Notes under the pieces: model-generated
Databases searched by the model: none
What the model was told of the DNA's origin: nothing
Seen by the model: only the letters and a program-made list of their open reading frames with translations
Origin: Thermopolyspora sp044507605
GTDB lineage: Bacteria; Actinomycetota; Actinomycetes; Streptosporangiales; Streptosporangiaceae
Direction of reading: 5' to 3'
NCBI GenBank assembly: GCA_044507605.1
Contig: JBIQJI010000005.1
Span: forward strand, 95,572-159,571
Length of the DNA stretch: 64,000 bases
Shown: positions 1 through 8,891 of the stretch, piece after piece
Numbering within the stretch: the first letter of the stretch is position 1
Layout: every line of letters begins with the position of its first letter
Position numbers and translations under genes: made by a program

Positions 1-391
1 ACTTCCACCGGGTCACCTTGTCGGCGATGCCGGAGTAGACGAAGTTCATCGAGCCCATGTTGAGCGAGGCCAGCTCCGGGCTGAACCGGGTGGCGCCGGC
101 GAGGCGCTGCTCCATGGTCATGGCCGACGAGCCGCCGGTCGTGATGTTGATGACGGGTGAGACCTGGTCGAGGATCGGCGGGATGATCTTTTCGAAGACC
201 TCCGGCTCCCACGCGGGACGCCCGTCGGGGTGCCGGGCGTGCAGGTGGACGATGGCCGACCCCGCCTTCGCCGCGCCGACCGCGGCCTCCACGACCTGTT
301 CGGGACCGAGGGGAAGGTAGTCGCTCTGCGACGGGACGTTGACCGAGCCCGTCACCGCCGTGCTGATGATGACCTTTGGTGCTTTGATCAC
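1..391 (-). CDS. Beta-keto acid cleavage enzyme (BKACE, DUF849), 3' part missing
   Basis: This is the N-terminal 130 residues of a BKACE-family protein, whose C-terminal part lies outside the window. Known BKACE enzymes use a Zn ion to condense a beta-keto acid with acetyl-CoA, giving acetoacetate and a new acyl-CoA. The translation shows the family start (IISTAVTGSVNVPSQSDYLP), the zinc ligands in AIVHLHARHPDGRP and the motif INITTGGSSAMTMEQR. The GTG start at 391 overlaps the stop of the upstream DUF6282 gene by four bases (GTGA), so the two are probably translationally coupled. Its substrate cannot be told from the sequence; the neighbours suggest catabolism of an imported acid. Confidence 0.88.
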   Translation of the reverse strand, partial: MIKAPKVIISTAVTGSVNVPSQSDYLPLGPEQVVEAAVGAAKAGSAIVHLHARHPDGRPAWEPEVFEKIIPPILDQVSPVINITTGGSSAMTMEQRLAGATRFSPELASLNMGSMNFVYSGIADKVTRWK

Positions 392-1317
392 GGGCGTTCG
401 TCCTCCAGGCCGAGTAGGTATGCGGTGTTGCGGCAGATCATGGTGCGGATGTCCTTCTCGGAGACGCCGTGCTCCAGCAGCTTCCCGATGATCAGGATGT
501 AACCGTCGACCGGCAGCGGGTTGCCCTTCTGCCCGAGGTCGGAGTCGATGATCGTGTGCTCGGGGCCGACCTTTTCGATCCAGCCGATGAGCCGTTCGAT
601 CGGCCACGCCGGCGCCGGCACGTCGGGGTGGTACATGGCCAGCTCGTGCTCGACGTACGCGCCGCAGTTCACGGCGGCCTCGACGTCCTCGTCGGTGTCG
701 TCGACGACGAAGTCGGGGTGCTGCAGGATCATGCGCCGGACGCCGTTGGCCTTGGCCGTCTCGAACAGGGCCCGCATCGACGCGCCGTCGAGGTGGCCGC
801 TGGCGAGCAGCGCGCCGGCGTCGGCGACCTGCCGCACGATGTCGACCATGTCGGCGCAGACGTCGCCCGTCTCGTCGAAGATCGACACCTCTTTCTCGCG
901 CAGGTCCAGGCCGGAGCTGGGGAAGCCCGAGTCGTGCGCGTGCGCGTGGGCCTTGATGTGCTGGCCGGACGAGACGGTGGGCGCCCACACGCAGCGTCCG
1001 CCCATCTGCAGGCTCATCGCGACGGCGGAGGGGTTGATGCCGCCCGTCTCGGAGTTCAGCGCGACGCCGCCGTACACCGGGGTGGGGGCGTCCTTGAGCG
1101 GGCCGGCCATGGCCAGCAGGTCCATGACGGTGTTGTGGTGGTGGGACTTCACCAGGATCGCGCGCATGTTGATGCGCGCACCGTCATACGCGGCCTCGAC
1201 GTGGTTCAGGCGACGGGGAAAAGGGCTCGGGCCGGAGTGGCAGTGCAGGTCCACCGTCCCGTCGAGCACCTTCAGCAGTGCAGGCGTCACCGGCGGGGCG
1301 TCTTCGGCGGAGATCAT
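388..1317 (-). CDS. DUF6282 family metal-dependent hydrolase-like protein
   Basis: A 309-residue protein of the DUF6282 family, related to amidohydrolase/PHP-type metallohydrolases. Likely metal ligands are in VDLHCHSGPSPFPRR near residue 25, VKSHHHN near 58, the HIKAHAHAHDSGF stretch, LASGHLDG and ILQHPDF. No signal peptide is visible, so it should be cytoplasmic. The ATG at 1317 has a purine-rich AGAGG stretch upstream. It is the first gene of a leftward operon with the BKACE gene, divergent from the IclR regulator. No biochemical role can be assigned; a hydrolase acting before or after BKACE is an inference from gene order. Confidence 0.75.
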   Translation of the reverse strand: MISAEDAPPVTPALLKVLDGTVDLHCHSGPSPFPRRLNHVEAAYDGARINMRAILVKSHHHNTVMDLLAMAGPLKDAPTPVYGGVALNSETGGINPSAVAMSLQMGGRCVWAPTVSSGQHIKAHAHAHDSGFPSSGLDLREKEVSIFDETGDVCADMVDIVRQVADAGALLASGHLDGASMRALFETAKANGVRRMILQHPDFVVDDTDEDVEAAVNCGAYVEHELAMYHPDVPAPAWPIERLIGWIEKVGPEHTIIDSDLGQKGNPLPVDGYILIIGKLLEHGVSEKDIRTMICRNTAYLLGLEDERP

Positions 1318-1353
1318 TAAGGGAGCCTCTTTCTCGTTCGCATCGTGGACTGG

Positions 1354-1374
1354 TTGTGTATATTACGAACACAA
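1354..1374. promoter_or_regulatory. Inverted repeat in the divergent DUF6282/IclR spacer
   Basis: The 299-bp spacer between the two divergent starts holds no gene. It contains TTGTGT (1354-1359) and ACACAA (1369-1374) around a 9-bp AT-rich centre, 37 bp upstream of the DUF6282 start. The position suits a regulator operator, plausibly for the adjacent IclR protein. The assignment is inference from symmetry and position only. Confidence 0.3.
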
Positions 1375-1616
1375 GAGATCGTTGTCCAGGGATGCGATGG
1401 CGCCCGCCGCCGGCCGGCCCGCTCCCCCTCGTCGCGGAAAATCCCTGCCTGTCAAGGGATTCTTCGGGTCTTGGAAGGTCGGCACCAATCGTTACGGAGA
1501 GTTTTGCGACAGGGCGTTGCGTCGCGACGGCTGCGAAGCTATCGTCCGTAATCCGAAGCGGGTGATTGCAATATGAACATCCGTAGATCGCCGAGCCTCG
1601 ATGGGAGGCGCAAGCC

Positions 1617-2402
1617 GTGAACACCGAAGCCGGTCACGTCGGCGGTGCCGAGCGAGGCTCGGCGCCCGGCACCACGCCCGAGGTCCCGAAAGGAGCGATC
1701 CAGTCCATCGAGCGCGCAGCGCACGTGCTGGCGCTCTTCGACCAGGACACCACGAATCTCTCCGTCGCGACAGTCTCGGAGCGGCTCGGGCTCAACCGCA
1801 CCACGACCCACCGCTACCTGCAATCGCTGCAGAGCTCGGGGTTCCTCAGCCCGAAGAACGGGCCGGGCCCGCTGCTCGACCAGCTGTCGTCCTTCATCTC
1901 GGGACACCGCAGGGTGCTCAACCTCGCGCCCCCGGTCATGCGCCGCCTGTCCGACTGCACGGGCATGACGGTCGTGCTCAGCCTGCTCGGCCGCACCGGC
2001 ACCGTCGTCACGCTCATAGAGGAGGCCGCGGTCGGCACCATCGTGCTCACGGTGCGCCCCGGCACCATCCTGGAGGTCAAGGCCGCACAGTCCCGCGTCC
2101 TGCTGGCGTTCCAGGCCGATCCCGCCGTGGTGGCCCGCTACCACGCGGCCCTGCCCGAAGAGGAGGTGGCGCAGGAGCAGGCCGAACTCGCCCGCGTACG
2201 TCGCGAGCGCGTGGGCTGGGGGGACCTCGGCCACCTCGGCCTGGCCGCGGTCGCCGCGCCCATCTTCGGCAGCCGCGACATCCAGGCCGCCATGGCGCTG
2301 CTCGGCACCGACAAGATGTTGCCTCGGTCGGACCGGTCCAAGGAGCTGGTGGAGATGCTCCGGGCCGCGGCCGAGAGCCTCAGCAAACTCGTCGGCGCCT
2401 GA
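1617..2402 (+). CDS. IclR family transcriptional regulator
   Basis: A 261-residue regulator. The winged helix-turn-helix lies at about residues 27-85 (GAIQSIERAAHVLALFDQ, then VSERLGLNRTTTHRYLQSLQ), followed by an IclR-type effector domain to the C terminus. The GTG start at 1617 is preceded by GGGAGG at 1602-1607. It sits between the leftward BKACE/DUF6282 operon and the rightward transport/catabolic operon, so it probably controls both. IclR proteins usually bind small organic acids; the effector here is unknown but is likely the transported substrate or an intermediate. Confidence 0.9.
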   Translation: MNTEAGHVGGAERGSAPGTTPEVPKGAIQSIERAAHVLALFDQDTTNLSVATVSERLGLNRTTTHRYLQSLQSSGFLSPKNGPGPLLDQLSSFISGHRRVLNLAPPVMRRLSDCTGMTVVLSLLGRTGTVVTLIEEAAVGTIVLTVRPGTILEVKAAQSRVLLAFQADPAVVARYHAALPEEEVAQEQAELARVRRERVGWGDLGHLGLAAVAAPIFGSRDIQAAMALLGTDKMLPRSDRSKELVEMLRAAAESLSKLVGA

Positions 2403-2498
2403 CCGCCGGCGACCCCAGTCCACCGTCCCCGACGCTCACCCCCGAATCCCACCTCCCGCCCGCGATGTCAACGACCTGAGCCGATCGAAAGCAAGAAC

Positions 2499-3575
2499 AT
2501 GCACAACCCCCGTAACAGATGGCTCGCGCTCACGGCCGCGCTCGCCGCCGCCGCCGCACTCACCGCCTGCTCCAGCGAGCCCGAGACCACCAGCGCCACC
2601 GACCCCGACGGCAAGGTCAACCTGACCTACGTCTCCTACGGCGGCACCGGCCAGCAGGCCCAGATCGACGCCTGGCAGAAGCCGTACACCGCGGCCAACC
2701 CCAACGTGACCTTCTCCAACACCTCTCCGCCCGACCCGGCCCAGGTCAAGGCGCAGGTGCTCAGCGGGCAGGTGAAGTGGGACATCGTGACCACCGCCCC
2801 CTACCTCGCCGCCCAGAACTGCGGCACCCTCTACGAGCACCTGAACATCCCCGGCGTGGACGAGAGCGAGTTCGCCCCCGGCACGATCGGCGACTGCTAC
2901 GTCACCGACTTCCGCTACTCCCTCGTGCTCGCCTACAACTCGAAGAAGTGGACCGACCCCAGCAAGGCGCCCAAGACCCTCGCCGACTTCTTCGACCTGA
3001 AGAAGTTCCCCGGCAAGCGCGGCGTCGTCCCGACCGTGCAGGACGGCTTCCTGGAGACCGCCCTGCTCGCCGACGGGGTCAAGCCCGACGACCTCTACCC
3101 GCTCGACGTCGACCGCGCGCTGGGCGTGTGGGACCGCGTCAAGTCCGAGACGATCTTCGCGGCGAACCCGGGCGCCCTGCTGCAGGCGATCACCTCCAAA
3201 CAGGTCGACGTGTGGATCCTGGTGCAGGCCCGCAGCCAGGCGGCGCTCGACGCCGGCGCCGACATGGTGCCGGTCTGGGACCAGACGGTGACCAGCATCG
3301 ACGGCCTCGCCATCCCCAAGGGCAGCCCGCACAAGGAGGAAGCGGAGAAGTTCCTGGGCTTCCTGCTGCAGGCCGAGCAGCAGGCGAAGATGGCCTCGCT
3401 CGCCGGTGTCGGCCCGGTCAACCTCAAGGCCGAGCCGACCTACAGCGAGAACGGCAAGAAGGTCAACGCCTTCGGCCCGGCCAACACCGGCACCACCGTC
3501 CAGGCGGACGCGGAGTACTGGGGCAAGAACTACAACCAGATCTCCACCCGCGTCACCCAATGGCTGAACGGGTAA
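2499..3575 (+). CDS. ABC transporter substrate-binding lipoprotein (PotD-like)
   Basis: A 358-residue extracellular solute-binding protein of the spermidine/putrescine (PotD/PotF) type. The N terminus is a lipoprotein signal: an alanine-rich hydrophobic segment followed by the lipobox LTAC, with lipidated Cys24. Mature features include LTYVSYGGTGQQAQIDAW and the hinge-region text VWDRVKSETIF. Seven bases separate it from the first permease gene. The PotD family also takes up amino-acid derivatives, opines and sugar acids, so the name does not fix the substrate. The downstream acid-sugar kinase and dehydrogenase favour a small organic acid. Confidence 0.92.
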   Translation: MHNPRNRWLALTAALAAAAALTACSSEPETTSATDPDGKVNLTYVSYGGTGQQAQIDAWQKPYTAANPNVTFSNTSPPDPAQVKAQVLSGQVKWDIVTTAPYLAAQNCGTLYEHLNIPGVDESEFAPGTIGDCYVTDFRYSLVLAYNSKKWTDPSKAPKTLADFFDLKKFPGKRGVVPTVQDGFLETALLADGVKPDDLYPLDVDRALGVWDRVKSETIFAANPGALLQAITSKQVDVWILVQARSQAALDAGADMVPVWDQTVTSIDGLAIPKGSPHKEEAEKFLGFLLQAEQQAKMASLAGVGPVNLKAEPTYSENGKKVNAFGPANTGTTVQADAEYWGKNYNQISTRVTQWLNG

Positions 3576-3582
3576 CCACATC

Positions 3583-4461
3583 ATGACGACATCACGACCG
3601 CGGCCACGGACCCGGGCCAACGCACTGCTGCTGGTGCCGGCGCTCGCCCTCCTCGCCATCGTCCTGTTCGTGCCGCTGCTCGAGAGCTTCTACCAGAGCA
3701 TCTCCGACCCGACATGGACGATCGGCAACTACACCGCGCTCTTCACCGACGGCATCACGCTGAAGGTGCTGGGCCGGACCGCGTACACGGCCGCGGTCGT
3801 GACGGTCGTCGCCTTCCTGCTCGGCTACCCCTACGCCTACGCCATGACCCGGGTGGGCCCGCGCATGCGCGGCCTGCTGCTCACCATCGTCCTCATCCCG
3901 TTCTGGACCTCGTCGCTGGCGCGCAACTTCGCCTGGCTGATCATCCTGCAGGACCAGGGCCCGCTGCAGCGGTTCTTCGGCCTCTTCGGCATCGACGACA
4001 TGGTGCTCTACGGCACGACACCGGGCGTCATCGTCGCCATGAACCAGGTGATGCTGCCGTTCATGGTCCTGCCGCTGTTCGGCTCGCTCGGCGGCATCGA
4101 CCGGCGTCTCCTGCTCGCCGCGCAAGGGCTCGGCTCCTCCCCGATCGTGGCGTTCTGGAAGGTGTACTGGCCGCTGTCACGGGGCGGCGTGATCGCCGGG
4201 CTCATCCTCGTCTACACCCTGAGCCTCGGCTTCTACGTGACCCCGGCGCTCGTCGGCTCGCCGCAGCAGTCGCAGATCTCGCAGCTGCTCGGCCAGCGGA
4301 TGACCGAGCTGCTCGACTTCGCCGGCGCCGGCGCGCTCGGCACGCTCATCCTCGTCGTGACCCTCGTCCTGGTCGCCTGGGCGAACCGGCTGAGCGGCAC
4401 CGTCTCCGCGATCGAGGTGGTGTCGGCGACCCAGGTCAAGAACGTTAGGCAGTCCTCATGA
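3583..4461 (+). CDS. ABC transporter permease (PotB-like)
   Basis: A 292-residue integral membrane permease with about six transmembrane segments, the first in LLLVPALALLAIVLFVPLL. The cytoplasmic EAA-type loop is near residues 175-195 (LLLAAQGLGSSPIVAFWKVY), where the ATPase docks. The ATG at 3583 follows the binding-protein stop closely, and its end overlaps the next permease start by four bases (ATGA). It should form a heterodimer with that permease. Confidence 0.92.
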   Translation: MTTSRPRPRTRANALLLVPALALLAIVLFVPLLESFYQSISDPTWTIGNYTALFTDGITLKVLGRTAYTAAVVTVVAFLLGYPYAYAMTRVGPRMRGLLLTIVLIPFWTSSLARNFAWLIILQDQGPLQRFFGLFGIDDMVLYGTTPGVIVAMNQVMLPFMVLPLFGSLGGIDRRLLLAAQGLGSSPIVAFWKVYWPLSRGGVIAGLILVYTLSLGFYVTPALVGSPQQSQISQLLGQRMTELLDFAGAGALGTLILVVTLVLVAWANRLSGTVSAIEVVSATQVKNVRQSS

Positions 4462-5360
4462 CCGACACGACGCCCCCCGAGACCGGCGCGACCACCGCGA
4501 CCGTCGCGCCGCCGCCACCGCCGCCACCCTCGCCCAGGGCCCGGCGGCGGGCCGCACGGCGCAGCCAGGACCGCGTGCCGATCTGGCTGCGCGTCGTCAC
4601 GACGATCGTCGCGCTGTACTTCATCCTGCCGACGCTGTTCGTCATCCCGATGAGCTTCAGCGAGGCGAGCACGTTCGTGTTCCCCCCGGTGGGGTTCACC
4701 ATGCGGCTGTACGAGAACTTCTTCACCCCCAGCGAGAGCCCTTCGACCGACTGGCTCGGCTCTCTCGGCAACTCGTTCCTGGTCGCCGCGCTGTCGGCCC
4801 TGCTCGCGACCGTGCTGGGCACCGCCGCCGCGCTCGGGCTCCACCGGCTCAACGGCCGGTTGAGCAGGCTCGCCAGGGCCCTGCTCATGCTGCCGCTCGT
4901 GACGCCGTCGATCGTCCTCGCGGTCGACATCTACATGATGTACCTGCAGTGGCGCCTCGTCGGCAGCCTCCAGGGGTACGTGCTCGCGCACACCGCGATC
5001 GCACTGCCGTTCGTGCTCGTCTCGGTGACCGCCTCGCTCGGCACCTTCGACGCCCGCCTGCTGCGGGCCGCTTCGTCGCTGGGCGCCCCGCCCTGGCGGT
5101 CCTTCCTCAACGTGACCGTGCCGCTGATCAGCCGGGGCATCGTCGCCGGGGCCATCCTGGCGTTCGTGACGTCGTTCGACGACGTCGTGATCGCGCTGTT
5201 CATCCGCTCGCCGGAGTTCCAGACTCTGCCCGTGCTGATGTTCAACAGCGTGACCGTCGAGATCAACCCCACCCTGTCGGCCGCGGCCAGCCTCATCGTC
5301 GTCGTGGTGACGCTCGTGTTCCTGCTGCCCCAGCTTTTCGGCCTGAAGCGCCGTCGATAG
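4458..5360 (+). CDS. ABC transporter permease (PotC-like)
   Basis: A 300-residue permease. A proline-rich cytoplasmic head of about 45 residues (with eight prolines in a row) precedes the first membrane span (VTTIVALYFILPTLFVIPMS). The EAA loop is LLRAASSLGAPPWRSFLNVT, close to residue 205. The start overlaps the stop of the first permease (ATGA), implying coupled translation. It is the second half of the membrane pore of the importer. Confidence 0.92.
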   Translation: MTDTTPPETGATTATVAPPPPPPPSPRARRRAARRSQDRVPIWLRVVTTIVALYFILPTLFVIPMSFSEASTFVFPPVGFTMRLYENFFTPSESPSTDWLGSLGNSFLVAALSALLATVLGTAAALGLHRLNGRLSRLARALLMLPLVTPSIVLAVDIYMMYLQWRLVGSLQGYVLAHTAIALPFVLVSVTASLGTFDARLLRAASSLGAPPWRSFLNVTVPLISRGIVAGAILAFVTSFDDVVIALFIRSPEFQTLPVLMFNSVTVEINPTLSAAASLIVVVVTLVFLLPQLFGLKRRR

Positions 5361-5371
5361 GAGAACTTCCG

Positions 5372-6544
5372 ATGACGATCAGTACGTCGCGCACCCGGAA
5401 GGCGTCGAAGCACGACGTGTCCACGAAGGGAACGCGGATCCGCCTCGACCACATCGTCAAGGACTTCGGCCTGGCGAAGCCGGCGGTCGACGACGTGTCA
5501 CTGACCATCGAACCCGGCGAGTTCATGACCCTGCTCGGGCCGAGCGGATCCGGCAAGACCACCACGCTCAACCTCATCGCCGGCTTCGAGACCCTGACCT
5601 CCGGCACCATCACCCTCGACTCCACCGACGTGTCGAAGGTGCCGCCGCACAAGCGCAACCTGGGCATGCTGTTCCAGAACTACGCGCTGTTCCCGCACAT
5701 GACGGTGGCGCAGAACATCGCCTACCCGCTGCGCGAGCGCCGCGTGCCGAAGGCGGAGATCGCCGAACGGGTGAAGCGGGTCCTCGAACTGGTGCATCTG
5801 CTGGGCCGGGACGACCACCGCCCCGCCCAGCTCTCCGGCGGCCAGCAGCAGCGTGTCGCGCTCGCCCGCGCCATCGTCTTCAACCCGCGCGCCCTGCTGC
5901 TCGACGAGCCGCTCGGCGCGCTCGACCGGAACCTGCGCGGCGCGCTGCAGCAGGAGATCCGGCGCATCCACCGGGAGGTGGGCGCGACCTTCGTGTTCGT
6001 GACCCACGACCAGGAGGAGGCGATGAACCTCTCCGACCGCATCGCGCTGTTCAACGAAGGCAAGATCGAGCAGGTCGGCACGCCCGAGGACCTGTACCGC
6101 ACCCCGGAGACCCTGTTCGCCGCGACGTTCCTCGGCGACTCGAACGTCTTCCCGCTCCCCGAAGGCATCGGCGACGGCAGGTCGGCCGTCCGGTGGGAGG
6201 GCGAGACGTGGGCCGTCGAGGCGGAGACCGTCGCGCGGCGGGCACGCGACGCCGGAGCCGGCGCCGCGGTCGTCGTCCGGCCCGAGGACGTCGACATCGC
6301 GCACGGACCCGGCGACGTCCCCGAGGGGGCCAACGCCGTGCGGGCCCACGTACGCGACATCGAGTACATGGGGTCGTACCGCACGCTCCTGCTGGACCTC
6401 GGCGCGAACAACACGCCGGGACGCGCCCGGGTCGCGGCGCGGCAGTCGGAGTTCGGGATCGGCGACGACGTGACGGCCTGGTGGCGCCCCGCCGCACAGC
6501 GGATCGTGGCGGTGCCGGGCCAGAGTGGAGGGGCGACGGCGTGA
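5372..6544 (+). CDS. ABC transporter ATP-binding protein (PotA-like)
   Basis: A 390-residue ATPase that powers the importer. It has Walker A (GPSGSGKTT, about residue 57), the Q-loop (MLFQNYALFPHM), the signature LSGGQQQRVALARAI, Walker B (RALLLDEPLGALD) and the switch histidine (FVTHDQEEAM). The last 110 residues form a TOBE-type regulatory domain. I chose the ATG at 5372, preceded by GGAGAA, because an open frame further upstream only shadows the permease. Its stop overlaps the GTG of the cyclase gene (GTGA). Confidence 0.94.
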   Translation: MTISTSRTRKASKHDVSTKGTRIRLDHIVKDFGLAKPAVDDVSLTIEPGEFMTLLGPSGSGKTTTLNLIAGFETLTSGTITLDSTDVSKVPPHKRNLGMLFQNYALFPHMTVAQNIAYPLRERRVPKAEIAERVKRVLELVHLLGRDDHRPAQLSGGQQQRVALARAIVFNPRALLLDEPLGALDRNLRGALQQEIRRIHREVGATFVFVTHDQEEAMNLSDRIALFNEGKIEQVGTPEDLYRTPETLFAATFLGDSNVFPLPEGIGDGRSAVRWEGETWAVEAETVARRARDAGAGAAVVVRPEDVDIAHGPGDVPEGANAVRAHVRDIEYMGSYRTLLLDLGANNTPGRARVAARQSEFGIGDDVTAWWRPAAQRIVAVPGQSGGATA

Positions 6545-7620
6545 CCGCTGTTGAGCACGACTTCGGCAACGGCAACGGCATCGGCAACGGGAACGGCGAC
6601 GGGACCGACGTGCGGAAAGACGCGGCGTGCTGGCCGTCCTACGCGGAGCTGGAAGAACATGGCGACCCGCCCGGCTCCGCGTGGCACGTGTTCGGCCCCG
6701 GAGACGAACTCGGCACCATCAACTTCCTCACCCCCGACCGGCGCAAACGCGCCGCGTCCCTGATCCGCACCGGGCGCATCTTCAACCTCGACTACGCCCT
6801 GTCGGACTTCGAGCCGTTCCCGTCCGGCACGCGCCCCCCGAGCAGGCACCACCTGTTCTCCAACAACCCGTGGCACTTCGACGACTGGCTCGACTCGTTC
6901 TACCTGCAGTCGACCACCCAGATCGACGCCCTGCGCCACATCGGGCTGCCCGGAGCCGGCTTCTACGGCGGCCGGGACCGGGACGAGATCCGGCCCGGCA
7001 GTCCCACGCTCGGCGTCCAGCGCTGGGCCGAGCACGGCGGCATCGTCGGCCGGGGCGTGCTGCTCGACGTCGAACGCCACCTCGCCGCGGCCGGGCGGCC
7101 CATCGACCAGACCACGACGACCTACATCACCGTCGACGACCTCGAAGCCACCGCCGCCGCCCAGGGCGTGACGTTCGAGGACGGCGACATCCTGCTGCTG
7201 CGCACCGGCTGGGCCGACTACTGCCGCACCCGCATGGACAACACGGCACGCGAGGCGTTCAAGCACGGCATGAAGGTGCCCGGCCTCGACTCGACCCGCG
7301 CCGTCGTCGCCTGGCTGTGGGACCACCACTTCTCGCTGGTCGCCGCCGACAACCTCGGCATCGAGGCGTTCCCGTACACCCCGGACAACGACATCACGCT
7401 GCCCGGCCAGCCGAAACCGGACAAGGGCGTCGACCACAACGGCGGACTGCACCGGCCGCTCATCCCGCTGCTCGGCCTCGCCCTCGGCGAGATGTGGGCC
7501 CTGGAGGAGCTCGCCGCCGACTGCGCGGCCGACGGCGTCTACGAGTTCTTCCTCAGCGCCAAACCGCTCAACGTGATCGGCGGCGCCGGCTCACCGGCCA
7601 ACGCGATGGCGATCAAGTAG
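6541..7620 (+). CDS. Cyclase family protein (kynurenine formamidase-like fold)
   Basis: A 359-residue protein of the cyclase family (PF04199), which includes metal-dependent amidases and lactonases such as kynurenine formamidase and isatin hydrolase. The usual metal motif (HxGTHxDxxxH) is represented by STTQIDALRH near residue 125, so Asp and the last His remain while the middle His is Gln. The C-terminal half has VVAWLWDHHFSLVAADNLGI. The first 20 residues are a low-complexity Gly/Asn run. The GTG start overlaps the ATPase stop by four bases. It may hydrolyse an imported amide or lactone. Confidence 0.85.
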   Translation: MTAVEHDFGNGNGIGNGNGDGTDVRKDAACWPSYAELEEHGDPPGSAWHVFGPGDELGTINFLTPDRRKRAASLIRTGRIFNLDYALSDFEPFPSGTRPPSRHHLFSNNPWHFDDWLDSFYLQSTTQIDALRHIGLPGAGFYGGRDRDEIRPGSPTLGVQRWAEHGGIVGRGVLLDVERHLAAAGRPIDQTTTTYITVDDLEATAAAQGVTFEDGDILLLRTGWADYCRTRMDNTAREAFKHGMKVPGLDSTRAVVAWLWDHHFSLVAADNLGIEAFPYTPDNDITLPGQPKPDKGVDHNGGLHRPLIPLLGLALGEMWALEELAADCAADGVYEFFLSAKPLNVIGGAGSPANAMAIK

Positions 7621-7625
7621 GCGTG

Positions 7626-8891
7626 ATGGCGGCGAAACCGGGCACGATGATGCCACCCCTGCGTCCCATAGAGGTCCTCGACCCCGTGCTCACCCCGCGC
7701 GACGTCCTCATCGTGGCCGACGACGTCACCGGCGCGGCGGAGGCCGCCGCGGCCATGACCTCGTGGTCGCCGACGTCCTGCGAGCTGCGGCTCGGCCCGG
7801 TCGAGGCGACCGGCCACGACACCACCGCGCTCGTCATCGACACCGACTCGCGCTACCTGGCCATCGAACAGGCCCGCGAACGCCTGCGCCAGGCGCTCGC
7901 CGCGCGCCCCTCGGCCGCCCTGGTGCTGAAAAAGGCCGACAGCCTGCTGCGCGGCGAAATCGCCGACGAGATCGCCGAGCTGCGCCGGGCCGGCCGCCAG
8001 GTCATCGCGTCGTTCGCGCTGCCGTCGCTCGGCCGCACCGTCGTCGGCGGTGTCGTGCGCCTGCACGGCGTGCCGCTGCACGAGACCGACGCCTGGGCGC
8101 TCGAACGCGCCCGCCCGCCCCACTCGGTGACCGCCGTCGTCAACGACCCGCCCGGCCGGATCGTGCCGCTGGCGCTGGTGCGGTCCGGCCACCTGGCCGA
8201 GGAGCTGAACGTCATCCTCGCCAACGGCATCACGCCCATCTGCGACGCCGAAGACCAGACCGACCTCGACCGGATCGTCGCCGCGGCCCTGACGCTGCGG
8301 CCCCGCCACCGGCTCGCCCTCGTCGGCACCGGCGCCCTCGCCCGCGCCCTCGGCCGCCGCCTGCGGCCCACGGCCGCCGACGTCACCCCGGCCCCCGAGC
8401 TCGGCCGCGCCGGCGTGCTGGTCGTCGTCGGCACCGGCTCGCCCGGCGCCGCCGAGCAGGTGCGGAGGCTGACGGCGGCGGGCGCGCGTTGGGTCGAGCT
8501 GCGGCCCGAAGACCTGGCCGGCCCGGCCGCCCTGCGCGAAACCACCACGCGCGTCTGGCGTGCCCTCGGCGGCGACGTCGCGGTTGTCAGCCTGTCGCGC
8601 CGGGCCGCATGGGGGCGTACGTCGGTCGCGGACCTCGCCGCCGCGCTGCCGCAGGCCGTGGGCCGTGACGGCGCCCACCTCGTGCTCACCGGCGGCGAAA
8701 CCGCCCGCCGCGTCCTCGACGCGCTGCGGATCAGGACGCTGCGCCCCATCACCGAACTGGCCGAGGGCACCGTGCTGAGCCTCGCCCCCGGGGGCACGGC
8801 CGTGGTGACGCGCCCTGGTAGTTTCGGCTCGGCCGACAGCCTCGTCGACATCGTCGCCGCCCTCCGCGAGGGCATGAGGGAGGGCGAATGA
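7626..8891 (+). CDS. Four-carbon acid sugar kinase family protein (DUF1537)
   Basis: A 421-residue member of the family that phosphorylates D-threonate, D-erythronate and related acids (DtnK/OtnK type). The N-terminal domain begins DVLIVADDVTGAAEAAAAM, the classic DDxTG substrate loop, followed by LVLKKADSLLRGEIADEI. The C-terminal nucleotide-binding domain has HLVLTGGETARRVLDAL and ends in a glycine-rich segment. ATG 7626 is five bases after the cyclase stop; GTG 7623 is an alternative. It overlaps the PdxA2-like gene by four bases. In characterised systems this kinase and PdxA2 act in sequence and give dihydroxyacetone phosphate. Confidence 0.9.
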   Translation: MAAKPGTMMPPLRPIEVLDPVLTPRDVLIVADDVTGAAEAAAAMTSWSPTSCELRLGPVEATGHDTTALVIDTDSRYLAIEQARERLRQALAARPSAALVLKKADSLLRGEIADEIAELRRAGRQVIASFALPSLGRTVVGGVVRLHGVPLHETDAWALERARPPHSVTAVVNDPPGRIVPLALVRSGHLAEELNVILANGITPICDAEDQTDLDRIVAAALTLRPRHRLALVGTGALARALGRRLRPTAADVTPAPELGRAGVLVVVGTGSPGAAEQVRRLTAAGARWVELRPEDLAGPAALRETTTRVWRALGGDVAVVSLSRRAAWGRTSVADLAAALPQAVGRDGAHLVLTGGETARRVLDALRIRTLRPITELAEGTVLSLAPGGTAVVTRPGSFGSADSLVDIVAALREGMREGE